Assembly: GCA_023248955.1 (NCBI GenBank)
Contig: JAHFDP010000015.1
Span: forward strand, 1 to 62,468
Direction of reading: 5' to 3'
Length of the DNA stretch: 62,468 nucleotides
Origin: Deltaproteobacteria bacterium
Lineage (GTDB): Bacteria; Myxococcota; Myxococcia; Myxococcales; JAHFDP01
In this document: positions 1-8,825 of the stretch, in pieces
Layout of the letters: each line of letters begins with the position of its first letter
Numbering within the stretch: the stretch's first letter is position 1
Made by a program: the position numbers and the translations under genes
The notes under the pieces: generated by a model
Told to the model about the DNA's origin: nothing
What the model saw: the letters and a program-made list of their open reading frames with translations, nothing else
Database searches by the model: none

Positions 1-369
1 GCGGGCATCGGCGGATTTTTCACGCGGACAGGCGTCGGTACCGTGATCGCCGAGGGAAAACACATGCGCGAGTTCGACGGCCAGCAATATATTTTTGAAC
101 TGCCGCTTCGTGCCGACTTCACCATCGTGCGCGCTTGGAAGGGCGACAAGTGGGGCAACCTCATCTTCCGAAAATCGGCGCGCAATTTTTCGCCGGTGAT
201 GTGCACGGCGGCGAACGTGACGATCGCCGAAGTGGAAGAGCTCGTCGAAGTCGGTGAGCTCGATCCCGATCAGATCCACACGCCGAGCATTTTCGTGAAG
301 CGCATTTTCCAGGGACGCAATTACGAGAAGCCGATCGAAAAACGCACCGTGCGCGCGAGGGCGAGCTGA
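1..369 (+). CDS. 3-oxoacid CoA-transferase subunit A, C-terminal part (5' truncated by window)
   Basis: C-terminal 122 residues of the A subunit of a succinyl-CoA:3-oxoacid (acetoacetate) CoA-transferase, which moves CoA between succinate and 3-oxoacids in ketone-body and short-chain acid use. The frame is open from base 1. It begins with a Gly-rich stretch ([13 protein letters not shown]) followed by VIAEGK, typical of the second half of ScoA-type subunits, and later reads [19 protein letters not shown]. An internal ATG at 43 is not the true start, because the family needs the upstream Gly-rich region. The stop TGA (367-369) overlaps the ATG of the B subunit by one base, so the two are translationally coupled. 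The start lies outside the window. Confidence 0.95.
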   Translation, partial: AGIGGFFTRTGVGTVIAEGKHMREFDGQQYIFELPLRADFTIVRAWKGDKWGNLIFRKSARNFSPVMCTAANVTIAEVEELVEVGELDPDQIHTPSIFVKRIFQGRNYEKPIEKRTVRARAS

Positions 370-1025
370 TGGCACTTTCGAGAGAACAGATCGCCGCGCG
401 TGTGGCGAAGGAATTAAAGGACGGCTTTTACGTGAATCTTGGCATCGGCTTGCCGACGCTGGTGGCGAACTACATTCCGTCCGGCGTCGACGTAATTTTG
501 CAGAGCGAAAATGGTCTGCTCGGCATTGGGCCTTATCCGTTCGCGGGCGAAGAAGATCCCGATCTCGTCAACGCTGGCAAGGAGACGGTGACCACGATTC
601 CAGGGTCGGCGTTTTTCTCGTCGGCCGATTCGTTCGGCATGATTCGCGGCGGTCACATCGACTGCGCGATCCTCGGGGCGATGGAAGTGAGCGAGCAGGG
701 AGATCTCGCCAACTGGACGATTCCCGGGAAAGTGCTCAAGGGCATGGGCGGAGCGATGGATCTCGTCAGCGGCGCGCGGCGCGTGATCGTGGCCATGGAG
801 CACGTGAACAAACACGGCGAATCGAAAGTGCTCAAGCGGTGCAAGCTGCCGCTGACGGGTGTGCGTTGCGTCAACAGCATCGTGACGGAACTTGGCTACA
901 TGGATGTCACGGGCGATGGCCTCGTGCTGCGCGAAACCGCGCCGGGCGTGAGTGCCGCGGATGTGCAGAAGGCCACTGAAGCAAAATTGATCGTCGATCC
1001 GAAGTGTCGCGAGATGGTGTTCTAG
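369..1025 (+). CDS. scoB: 3-oxoacid CoA-transferase subunit B
   Basis: Complete 218-residue B subunit, the usual length. It carries the catalytic SENG motif ([13 protein letters not shown], about residues 39-51), whose Glu forms the glutamyl-CoA thioester intermediate in this family. [13 protein letters not shown] near the N terminus and the [15 protein letters not shown] segment are also family signatures. With the preceding A subunit it forms a heteromeric cytoplasmic transferase. Start ATG at 369 overlaps the stop of the A subunit (TGATG). The stop TAG is unusual: its TA is one copy of the target duplication of the element at 1025-1329 and its G is the first base of that element's terminal inverted repeat. 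Confidence 0.96.
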   Translation: MALSREQIAARVAKELKDGFYVNLGIGLPTLVANYIPSGVDVILQSENGLLGIGPYPFAGEEDPDLVNAGKETVTTIPGSAFFSSADSFGMIRGGHIDCAILGAMEVSEQGDLANWTIPGKVLKGMGGAMDLVSGARRVIVAMEHVNKHGESKVLKRCKLPLTGVRCVNSIVTELGYMDVTGDGLVLRETAPGVSAADVQKATEAKLIVDPKCREMVF

Positions 1026-1331
1026 GGCCTGTCCTCAAATTCCCACGACCTACGACGAGCGATCGCGGCCCGCCTGCGTGCGTGCTTGCCGCGCATGTTG
1101 GAAGCGCGACCGGCCCGCAAGGTGGCGCTGGAAGCGCCAGGTCGGATTGCGTGCTCCTGTGGGGGCCGCTCGACGCACCGCAAAGTGCGCCTTCGCGTCC
1201 TCCTCGTGCGCGCGCCCGGCCGCGACTCCCGTAGCCGCGGCACGGCTCGCGCTGGTGCGCGTGGTTGAAGGCCAGCATTCGGCCCACGCTCACTCGTCTC
1301 GGCTCCCGTGCGAATTTGAGGACAGGCCCTA
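1023..1331. mobile_element. MITE-like element, 305 bp, 18-bp perfect terminal inverted repeats, TA target duplication
   Basis: The left end GGGCCTGTCCTCAAATTC (1025-1042) is repeated in perfect inverted form at 1312-1329, and CACG continues the match after one mismatched base on each side. TA flanks both ends (1023-1024 and 1330-1331), consistent with a 2-bp target duplication. The 305-bp interior has no convincing gene; short frames run across it in both directions without recognisable protein. It contains a small palindrome (TGGCGC...GCGCCA). This is the architecture of a non-autonomous miniature inverted-repeat element mobilised by a TA-targeting transposase encoded elsewhere. The transposase family (IS5-like or IS630/Tc1-like) cannot be fixed from this sequence. 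It lies exactly between two convergent genes. Confidence 0.85.
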
Positions 1332-4310
1332 ACGCGTTATTTTCAATATCTCGTAGCCCTTTCCCGGTCCTTGCACGTTCCACAGTTGCAATATCGCCTC
1401 GCCGCTCGGCAACTCCCAGTAGACATCCGCACGGGCGTAATCGTTGGCGTCGATGCGCGGCCAGGCGAAGAGCTCCTTCCACGAATTTCCATCGGCGCTC
1501 CCGAAGAGATGTGCACTGACTTCACCGGGCGCGTAGATGTCGCCGTCGGGCTCGCGCGTGACGCCCACCAAAAAACCCCCGGCCGAAAGCGCATGGGTCG
1601 AATAGCTCGGGCCGGGCAGCGATTGCAGAATCGATTCCACGCCAGCGCGGGTGACGAGCGCGATGGTGGGTGTCGGTGGCAAGTAGGAAATATCTTGGCC
1701 GAACAGAAGTCCCGCCGAGGTGAACGTGCCGTCGACCACGTCGCCCTGCTGACCGCCGAGCATCAGCTTCCAGGTGGCGCCGCGGTCGAGTGATCGGTAG
1801 AGGCCACACTGCGGATCGGTGTCGCCGAAAAAGACCCAGAGCGCGTTGGTGGAGAGATCGGCACGGACGGCGTGCGCGTGTCGATGTCCACTAAATGTAG
1901 TGTTGACGCTCCAGGTGGCGCCGTGATCGTTGCTTTGCCAGAGGCGCAACGGAACCGAACCGGTGGAGAAGGTCTGGTATTCGGCGAGGTAAACCACGCC
2001 GCCAAGCTCGTCGATGCTGTGCGGGCTCAAGATTTCGTAAGTGCCGAGCGTGAGCACGTTCGTCCAGGTCGCGCCGCTGTTGGTCGAACGCGCGATCCGA
2101 TTCGTAGAACCGCGGATGTGGGCGAGCAGGGTGTCGTCGGCGAGCGCAGTCATGGAGCCGAACGTTGCGCCGCCGGGGCTCGTTCCTCGGAAAGACCAGC
2201 TGCGCGCGTTGTCTGTGCTGGCGTAGAGACGTCCCGCGCTGTCGTTGAAGCTCACCGCGTATGCGGTTCCGTCGGGTCCAACCGCGCGCACATCGAAGTT
2301 TGCGCTTTGGAAGGCGACGCTGGCCGCAAATCCATTCGATATCGGAGGATGAGGCGGTGGCGGAACAGGGGGTGGAGGTGATGGCGGCGGTGCGGTTGGG
2401 CTTCCGGTCGTTGACGAGATACTGAAATTATCGAATTTCGCGCCCCCCTTGTCGTGCGAATAGATGCCGGCCGCACCGTTGGTGTAGGGCGCGGGATCCG
2501 TATCCGTGGTGAGGATGGCCGAAACGCCGTCGACGTCGAGCCGCAATCGAACCGGGTTCGTACCCGTGACGGTCAGCGTGAGCTGGTGTGCCTTGGTCGG
2601 GTCGAGGCCCAACGCGGCGCTGCCCTCCTCATGGTCGTGACCGCTGGTGCGACGCTCGATACCGACCGAGCCGTCCCAATTGAGGTACGCACCATATCCA
2701 TTGTTGGCACTGGACGCGCGCGCCAAGACGCCGGTGACATCGGATCCGCCGGGCGCGAGCACGAGCGCGCTCACGATCTGATCCGCTGGAGCGGCGCCCG
2801 TCCACACCGCATAGCCCACCGACGTGGCGACCGCGCGATGGCCATCGGTGGACCATTTTCCAGAGTAGATTTTCCAAGAGGGTCCAAGACCGGACGTGCG
2901 TTCGAAGGCGTCCGCGAAGATTGTCCCGCCGTCCACGGTGCCGGCGTCCGCCGCGCCCGCATCAATACCGGCATCTGTGCCCGCGTCGATACCGGCATCG
3001 CTACCCGCATCGACACCAGCATCCATGCCAGCATCAATACCCGCATCGGTTCCGGCATCACCTCCCGAAATCGGACCGGGTGATGTCCATCCAGTAGTCA
3101 CAATTTGCGCGGGGTAGTCGTTCTCCGTGAGGGCTTGCGACCAAGCCACACGTACCGTTTGTCCTGGCGAAACGCGTTCCACCGAGGTGGTGTACCCCTT
3201 GAACAGAGCAGCTCCATCGAGGAGCGTGGGCGCCGAATCCCAGACACCGCTGATTCGTCGAAGTCCGTAAATCTGCATGTTGCTCGGCGTGGATTCGTGG
3301 TTCCAAAAATAGAAGAGATCGTTGCCCACCGCCGTCAGCGCAGGTTGATTGGACCACCATCCAACCGGATCTACGACCAGCGGATCGCTCCACGCGTTGC
3401 CGTTATATTCAAGATATCGAAGGTCCTCATTGCCGCCACCTTCCGAGTGGTAACCGAGGTGCAAGTGGCCGTCGGGCGTGGCCACGGCCGAGAACGCACC
3501 GCCATGGTAGAGACCGTCGGGGAAGACGTTGGCGGCCGGCGTCCAGAACCCGTCTGGATCACGCGCGGCACGCGTGCGCCAGAAGCCACTCTGATCCCAA
3601 GCGTAATCGTCGTAGAGCACGGCCACGCGCGACAGCGGCGGGTTGCCGAAAGCGATGACGCGCGCGCCACCCGCATCGGGCAGCGTGGCCAGCGTGACCG
3701 CCGCGCTCCAAGTGACGCCACCATTCGCGGACGTCTTCCCGACGATGGAAAAGGTGGTGTCTTGCAACACTAATACAACGCAATACAGGCGGCCGGCGGC
3801 GTCGCGCGCTAGCGTGGCGCGGAAATAGCCGTTCGTGCCCGAGGGCGAAAAGACAGTGGTCTCCTCGACGATCGAGAGCGCGCCGCCCGATTCGCGTAAG
3901 TGCGCGAAAACGACGGGTGCGTTGTGAACGGTGAACCGCCCGCTCTCGGGCTCCACTGAATAGAGCAGCGAAAATCCCGCGCCGTCGTCATCGGCCACCA
4001 GGTCCGCCGTGTCGCGCACCGATGGATCGCCTTGCAGCGTTTGGGCCTGGGTCCAAGACATGCCGTCGTCCGGTGATGTGTGGATTTCCAGCCCGGTCGA
4101 TCCGCTGCCCTGTCCCTGTTGTTGCACCACGGCAACCCAAAGCCCATCCGCCAAACGCAACAGATGGCGCTGCGACGGAAGCGTGGTTCCATCGGCGGCG
4201 GCGGTCGGCGCGACGAGTACCGTCGAGGTGATGCCAGCCGCGCGCGCCCACTGCAGGCCCATGCTCATTCCCAAGAGTGCCGCGGTCCCAACCGTCTTCC
4301 ACCGCACCAT
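1329..4310 (-). CDS. secreted multidomain Asp-box (BNR/sialidase-like) protein with DAG linker
   Basis: 993-residue exported protein. Start ATG at 4310 is chosen because a GGAGG ribosome site lies 7 bases upstream and a Sec signal peptide follows (MVRWK, then TVGTAALLGMSMGLQ, ending ARAAG); an upstream ATG at 4346 would bury it. Order: N-terminal beta-propeller-like region with Asp boxes (SPDDGMSW, SANGGVTW); a low-complexity linker of repeated Asp-Ala-Gly; a concanavalin/LamG-like module; a Pro-rich linker; a second Asp-box region (STDNARSW, STNSGATW, SNDHGATW, SLDRGATW). Asp boxes mark sialidase-type propeller folds but do not prove sialidase activity. Probably a surface or secreted carbohydrate-binding protein. 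Convergent with scoB; its TAG stop uses TA of the element's target duplication. Confidence 0.85.
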   Translation of the reverse strand: MVRWKTVGTAALLGMSMGLQWARAAGITSTVLVAPTAAADGTTLPSQRHLLRLADGLWVAVVQQQGQGSGSTGLEIHTSPDDGMSWTQAQTLQGDPSVRDTADLVADDDGAGFSLLYSVEPESGRFTVHNAPVVFAHLRESGGALSIVEETTVFSPSGTNGYFRATLARDAAGRLYCVVLVLQDTTFSIVGKTSANGGVTWSAAVTLATLPDAGGARVIAFGNPPLSRVAVLYDDYAWDQSGFWRTRAARDPDGFWTPAANVFPDGLYHGGAFSAVATPDGHLHLGYHSEGGGNEDLRYLEYNGNAWSDPLVVDPVGWWSNQPALTAVGNDLFYFWNHESTPSNMQIYGLRRISGVWDSAPTLLDGAALFKGYTTSVERVSPGQTVRVAWSQALTENDYPAQIVTTGWTSPGPISGGDAGTDAGIDAGMDAGVDAGSDAGIDAGTDAGIDAGAADAGTVDGGTIFADAFERTSGLGPSWKIYSGKWSTDGHRAVATSVGYAVWTGAAPADQIVSALVLAPGGSDVTGVLARASSANNGYGAYLNWDGSVGIERRTSGHDHEEGSAALGLDPTKAHQLTLTVTGTNPVRLRLDVDGVSAILTTDTDPAPYTNGAAGIYSHDKGGAKFDNFSISSTTGSPTAPPPSPPPPVPPPPHPPISNGFAASVAFQSANFDVRAVGPDGTAYAVSFNDSAGRLYASTDNARSWSFRGTSPGGATFGSMTALADDTLLAHIRGSTNRIARSTNSGATWTNVLTLGTYEILSPHSIDELGGVVYLAEYQTFSTGSVPLRLWQSNDHGATWSVNTTFSGHRHAHAVRADLSTNALWVFFGDTDPQCGLYRSLDRGATWKLMLGGQQGDVVDGTFTSAGLLFGQDISYLPPTPTIALVTRAGVESILQSLPGPSYSTHALSAGGFLVGVTREPDGDIYAPGEVSAHLFGSADGNSWKELFAWPRIDANDYARADVYWELPSGEAILQLWNVQGPGKGYEILKITR

Positions 4311-4427
4311 GCGCCGCCCTCCAACGCCGACCTTCGCCCGTGCCATCGAAGCTGGGGACGACTCGCGCGTCGAGCAAGCGAGCGTTGTTTTCTAAAGCGC
4401 GCGGCAAGTTCGACTAAACTTCCAAGC

Positions 4428-6083
4428 GTGCCCAACGATCTTCGGCGACAGCGGCTCTGGGCAATCTTGCTCGCGCTGATCGTGGTGGCCGTCTATGCGC
4501 GAACGCTGCTCGGGCAATTCGTTTGGGATGACGAATGGTTCGTGGTCGGAAACATTCATGTCCGCGCCTGGCGCTATGTCCCGCGGCTTTTTTTGGAAAG
4601 CGTGACCAGCGGCGCCGGCGAGCCGAGCAATTTCTACCGGCCGCTGCAATCGCTCACGCACGCCATTGACATTCAGCTTTGGACGGACAGTCCGCGCGGC
4701 CACCACTTCACCAATGTGCTTCTGCAGGCCGCCGCGGCTGTAGCGGTTTTTCTGTGGCTGGCCGAGTTGGCGCCACTGGAAGGCGCGCTGGCCGGTGCCG
4801 CACTCTGGGCGTTGCATCCGCTGCAGGTCGAAGCCGTGGCCTACATTTCCGGCCGCGGCGATATTTTGGGCGTTCTCTTTTTGTGCCTAGCGCTGCGCTT
4901 TTCGGGCACCCGACCATTCTTGACATTTTGTGGCGTGGCCCTGGCGCTGCTTTCGAAGGAAAGCGTGGTCACGTTTCCAGCGCTCCTCTGGTTGCACGAC
5001 CGCGCGCTCGGGCGGCCGTTTTCGTGGAAGCGTTACGTTCCCACGGCGGCGTTGTCGGGTGTTTACGTCGTGCTGCGGCTGACCGTGCTCAACTTCAAGA
5101 ACACGGCCGACTTCTCCACTGGCCCCAACATTCTGAGCCACCATCTGCTCTACCGGCTCTTCACCTACCTCACCACGCTGCCCGAGGGACTTCGGATTTG
5201 GCTCTGGCCGAACGATCTGCACCACGAGCGGCAATGGTTTGCCTACATCCATTTCACCGAGCCGCGCGTTCTCGCGGGAACGCTTTTCGTGGTGGCCTGG
5301 CTCGGCGCGTCGGCGCTGTTGTGGAATCTCCAGCGACGCATCGCGGTCGGCCTGCTCTGGTTTGTGGTGGCCACATTTCCAACGTCGAATCTGGTGGTGG
5401 TGATCAACGCGCTGTTTTTCGATCACTGGTTTTTGCTGCCGGGTCTCGGCTTGGCGTTGATGATTTCGCAGGTCCCTTTTTTTGCCGGACCCACCCGCGT
5501 CTTAACGCTCACGACCGTGGCACTCTTGTGTGGCAGCGCCGCGCTCTTCGAACAGCAGCTCATCGACGTATGGCACGACAGCATCACCTTCAACGCCAAG
5601 CTGCTCGAATACAGTCCGCGCAACACGCGGGTCATTCACAATTTGGCCGCGGCGCTCGCGGATCGAAGCGAGCCTGGCGATCTCGCGCAGTCCATCGCGC
5701 TTTACCGACAGGCCATTTCTATTGGAGACGAAGCCGGCTTTCACAACAACTTAGCGCTGGCGCTGGAAAAGAGCGGAGACCTCGCGGGCGCAGAACGAGA
5801 GCACCGCCGCGCCGTGGAGATGGATCCGAATTTGGCAAAAGCCTGGATGACTTTGGGGCTGTTTGAATCCGACCATGGACGTTTTGCCGAAGCGCGCAAG
5901 GCGTTCGACCACGCGTTGAGTTTGATTCCGAAATCGGCGGAACTTTATTTGTCGCTGGCGCAGCTCTCGCTCAATGAGAACGACAGCGCCGGTGCCATCG
6001 CGCAGCTCGTGCGCGGGCTTGGTGTCGTCGATGATCCGCGGCTACACGAGGCGTTGACCACCATCCAGAACGCGCATCGCTAA
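4428..6083 (+). CDS. TMTC/DUF1736-like polytopic membrane protein with C-terminal TPRs
   Basis: 551 residues from GTG at 4428. A long first membrane helix (LWAILLALIVVAVYARTLL) is followed by an FVWDDEWFV acidic loop, which resembles the conserved acidic loop of GT-C-fold glycosyltransferases of the TMTC/DUF1736 type. Several more hydrophobic segments and the family-like stretch LTTLPEGLRIWLWP with DLHHERQ come in mid-protein. The last ~170 residues are tetratricopeptide repeats (IALYRQAISIGDEAGFHNNLALALEKSGDLAGAE is one unit pair, spread over about 34 residues). Likely inner-membrane O-glycosylation or surface-polysaccharide function, by analogy only. The frame is open upstream to 4080, but that part lies antisense to the neighbouring secreted protein and precedes the first membrane helix, so it was not used. 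Confidence 0.8.
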   Translation: MPNDLRRQRLWAILLALIVVAVYARTLLGQFVWDDEWFVVGNIHVRAWRYVPRLFLESVTSGAGEPSNFYRPLQSLTHAIDIQLWTDSPRGHHFTNVLLQAAAAVAVFLWLAELAPLEGALAGAALWALHPLQVEAVAYISGRGDILGVLFLCLALRFSGTRPFLTFCGVALALLSKESVVTFPALLWLHDRALGRPFSWKRYVPTAALSGVYVVLRLTVLNFKNTADFSTGPNILSHHLLYRLFTYLTTLPEGLRIWLWPNDLHHERQWFAYIHFTEPRVLAGTLFVVAWLGASALLWNLQRRIAVGLLWFVVATFPTSNLVVVINALFFDHWFLLPGLGLALMISQVPFFAGPTRVLTLTTVALLCGSAALFEQQLIDVWHDSITFNAKLLEYSPRNTRVIHNLAAALADRSEPGDLAQSIALYRQAISIGDEAGFHNNLALALEKSGDLAGAEREHRRAVEMDPNLAKAWMTLGLFESDHGRFAEARKAFDHALSLIPKSAELYLSLAQLSLNENDSAGAIAQLVRGLGVVDDPRLHEALTTIQNAHR

Positions 6084-6117
6084 CATCCGTCGATGTAGGC
6101 AGGTTATCGTTCCGCGC

Positions 6118-7383
6118 GTGGAGCTTCTCATCGAATCACTGGTGCATGGCGGCGACGGTCTGGCGCATGTCGACGGTCGCGCGGTCTTTGTTCCATTCGT
6201 TGTGCCCGGCGATCGAATCCGCGCAAAGCAGCTCCCCGCGCGGGCTGGCGCTGCACGCGCGCTTTTGGAGGAAGTGCTCGCGCCAGGTTTATCGCGGATT
6301 GCTCCGCCGTGCGCAGTGGCAGGAACGTGCGGCGGTTGTCAGTGGCAACACGTGGGCTATGTCGCGCAGCTCAGCGCGAAATTCGAGACGGTGCGATCGC
6401 TGCTTTCTCGCGCGGTTGGCGATCGATCGTTTGTATTGCATCCGATCATGGCGTCTCCGCTCACGCTTTACTACCGTCGGCGCGCGCGCTTTCATCCAGC
6501 AGGCGGCGGGACGCTCGGATTCGCAGCGGCAGAGGGCGCGGCTGTCTCGGCCGTTTCGATTGACGCGTGCTTACTCGTGGAACCGGCGGTGCAAGTTGCT
6601 TTCGAACGCGTTCGAGAAGCGGCGGGGCGGATTCCGCGGCTGGCCTCGATCGGAATCGATGTTGACGAAGCAGGTCACTTTTCCATCGATGCGCGAACGG
6701 TCGGATCGCCAACGCCGTCGGCGCTTGCTCGCGCGGAAGCGTTGCTGAAGTTGGGAGCACAGGGCATCGCCGTCGGCGAGGAACGCATTTCCACGGCGCG
6801 CGTTTTTGGTGATCCCATTCTTCGCGATGCGTCGGGGGTGCTCGTGCGGCCTGACTGTTTTGCGCAGGCCAACCGTCGGGCTACGCCGTTGGTTGTCGAA
6901 CGCGCACTGGCGGCGCTTGGACCGATCGCTGGACGCACGGTGCTCGAACTTTTCGCGGGCGCCGGAACGTTCACGCTCCCGCTTCTCGATCGTGGTGCGC
7001 AGGTCACGGCGGTCGAATCGTGGGTGACTTCGCTCAATTTGCTTCGTGCCGCCTCCGAAAAGAGAAAGCAGACGGTTCGGCTCCTCGCCGCGGATTCACT
7101 GGCGACGGCGCGTGCTTTGGCGGCGAGCAACGATCGCTTCGATGCGGTGCTGCTCGATCCGCCGCGCGGGGGCGCACGGTCCATCGCCGCGCCGCTGTCG
7201 AAGCTCACCGATCGCGTTGTTTATGTTTCCTGCGATCCGGCGACGCTCGCTCGTGACGCGCGCGAATTGATCGCGCAGGGTTTTCGCCTCGAGGAAGCAA
7301 CGCCGATCGATCTTTTCCCGATGACCTTCCACGTCGAAGTGGTGGCGTTGTTCGTGCGCGAACAGGGTGGGCGTCGTGATTGA
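6118..7383 (+). CDS. class I SAM-dependent rRNA uracil-5-methyltransferase (RlmD/RumA type)
   Basis: 421 residues, GTG start. An N-terminal TRAM domain (about 1-55) is followed by cysteines 65, 71, 74 and 151 that match the [4Fe-4S] ligands of RumA-type enzymes (PPCAVAGTCGGCQW). The SAM-binding region is LELFAGAGTFTLPLL. Near the C terminus come the LDPPRGG motif and VSCDPATLARD, whose Cys372 is the nucleophile attacking uracil C6 and is followed by the usual Asp-Pro. The product should methylate a uridine in 23S rRNA (U1939/U747-type) or, less likely, tRNA; the exact site cannot be told from sequence. Its last 17 bases overlap the next gene, so the two are probably co-translated. Confidence 0.9.
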   Translation: MELLIESLVHGGDGLAHVDGRAVFVPFVVPGDRIRAKQLPARAGAARALLEEVLAPGLSRIAPPCAVAGTCGGCQWQHVGYVAQLSAKFETVRSLLSRAVGDRSFVLHPIMASPLTLYYRRRARFHPAGGGTLGFAAAEGAAVSAVSIDACLLVEPAVQVAFERVREAAGRIPRLASIGIDVDEAGHFSIDARTVGSPTPSALARAEALLKLGAQGIAVGEERISTARVFGDPILRDASGVLVRPDCFAQANRRATPLVVERALAALGPIAGRTVLELFAGAGTFTLPLLDRGAQVTAVESWVTSLNLLRAASEKRKQTVRLLAADSLATARALAASNDRFDAVLLDPPRGGARSIAAPLSKLTDRVVYVSCDPATLARDARELIAQGFRLEEATPIDLFPMTFHVEVVALFVREQGGRRD

Positions 7384-8773
7384 GCGCGTTCGTGATTTCG
7401 GCGAGCTGTTGCGGCAAAACGGACTGCGGCTTTCTCCCGCCGAGCTTCTCGACGCGGCGCGTGCGCTCGATGCGGTGGGCCTCGATGATCGCGCCACGGT
7501 CCGCGCCACGTTGCGCAGCACGCTGGTCAAACGGGGCAGCGATGCGCCTACGTTCGATCGACTTTTCGATGCCTACTTCGGTGGGTTCGTGGACATGTTG
7601 GCGGGACTCGAGCAGTCGATGCTCTCGGCGCTCGCCGCGGATCAACTTTCGCAGGAAGAGCTGGAGCTGATCGCACAAGAGATAATGCGCCTCGCGCCCG
7701 GTCAGCTGGCGGCGGCACTCCTCATCGGAAATCTCGGCGAACTGGCGCGGCAGCTGCGCGCGGCAACACTGGCGATCGATTTTCGCGGACTGCAAAGTCC
7801 GTTGCAGCGCGGATTTTATACGCGTCGATTGCTCTCTGGCGCTGGCGGAACGGAGCTGGAACGGCAAATGCGCGCGCTCGATGGACTGCTGGCCGAGCGT
7901 GGACTCTCCGCACAATCGCGCGAGGCCGTGAACGATCGGATGGCGCGCCGCTTGCGCGAGTTGGAACAAGCTGCGGGGCGCATTGTCGAGCGAGAGCAAC
8001 GTGCACGCGATCGCGATCTACGCGCGCGCCAAGAAGACGATCTCGCCAACCGCGCCATCGTTTCGCTCTCTGCCGACGAGATCGATCGCATGCACGAGGC
8101 CGTCCGCAAGCTCGCGCAGCGCCTCAAGCAGCGCATCGCCCGCAAACGAAAAATTCGTCGCCGCGGCGCGCTGAATGTTCGCCGCACGCTGCGCAAAAAT
8201 CTCGGTCTCTCCGGCGTGCCGATGTCGCTCGTCTTTCGCAGTAAACGTCCCGAGCGTCCCGAAGTCGTGGTGCTGTGCGACGTGTCGGACTCGGTCCGCG
8301 CCGTTTCGCGGCTGCTTTTGCAATTCGTCTACACACTGCAAGAGCTCTACGCGCGCGTGCGCAGCTTCGTGTTTGTCTCCGATGTCGGCGAAGTCACCAA
8401 ACACCTGCGCGGCATCGACGCCACGCGTGCCATCGACATGGGCGTTGCGGGACGCGTGATCAGCCTTTCGGCCAATTCCAACTACGGCCACGCGCTCTCG
8501 TTGTTCGTGCGCCAACACGGCGGTAGCGTGAATCGCCGAACCACGGTGCTCATCCTTGGTGACGGTCGCAACAACTACAACCCGCCGCAAGCCTGGGCCT
8601 TGGACGATCTGCGGCGCAAAGCGAAGCGCGTGCTCTGGATCTGCCCGGAAGATCGCGCCAACTGGGGATCCGGCGACAGCGAGATGTTGCGGTACGCCGC
8701 GCGCTGCGATCGCGTCGCGGTGGCGCGGTCGCTCGCGGAGCTCTCATGGGCCGTCGAAGCGTTGCTGCCCTAG
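7367..8773 (+). CDS. VWA domain protein, CoxE-like
   Basis: 468 residues. The first ~260 are helical and charged, ending in a very basic stretch (KQRIARKRKIRRRG). The C-terminal ~170 residues form a von Willebrand A domain with an intact metal-site motif DxSxS (CDVSDSV, Asp305) and a later LGDGRNNYNPP segment, characteristic of the CoxE-like VWA family that usually works with a MoxR-type AAA+ ATPase. No MoxR gene is in the window, so its partner is unknown. GTG at 7367 overlaps the methyltransferase by 17 bases; a second in-frame GTG at 7376 is possible and has GGTGG a few bases upstream. Cytoplasmic, probably a metalloenzyme-maturation or chaperone role. Confidence 0.88.
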   Translation: MGVVIERVRDFGELLRQNGLRLSPAELLDAARALDAVGLDDRATVRATLRSTLVKRGSDAPTFDRLFDAYFGGFVDMLAGLEQSMLSALAADQLSQEELELIAQEIMRLAPGQLAAALLIGNLGELARQLRAATLAIDFRGLQSPLQRGFYTRRLLSGAGGTELERQMRALDGLLAERGLSAQSREAVNDRMARRLRELEQAAGRIVEREQRARDRDLRARQEDDLANRAIVSLSADEIDRMHEAVRKLAQRLKQRIARKRKIRRRGALNVRRTLRKNLGLSGVPMSLVFRSKRPERPEVVVLCDVSDSVRAVSRLLLQFVYTLQELYARVRSFVFVSDVGEVTKHLRGIDATRAIDMGVAGRVISLSANSNYGHALSLFVRQHGGSVNRRTTVLILGDGRNNYNPPQAWALDDLRRKAKRVLWICPEDRANWGSGDSEMLRYAARCDRVAVARSLAELSWAVEALLP

Positions 8774-8825
8774 AGTTCTGACAATCGTTTGCCTGCACCA
8801 GCACGAGTCACTACGCTCGGATCGT

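Noticed and set aside
1004-1519. Several short open frames across the MITE
   Set aside because: They overlap the inverted repeats, run on both strands and show no protein family; consistent with high G+C noise.
4080-4427. N-terminal extension of the TMTC-like protein
   Set aside because: Antisense to the start of the Asp-box protein gene and its promoter region, low complexity, and it would put 116 soluble residues before the first membrane helix.
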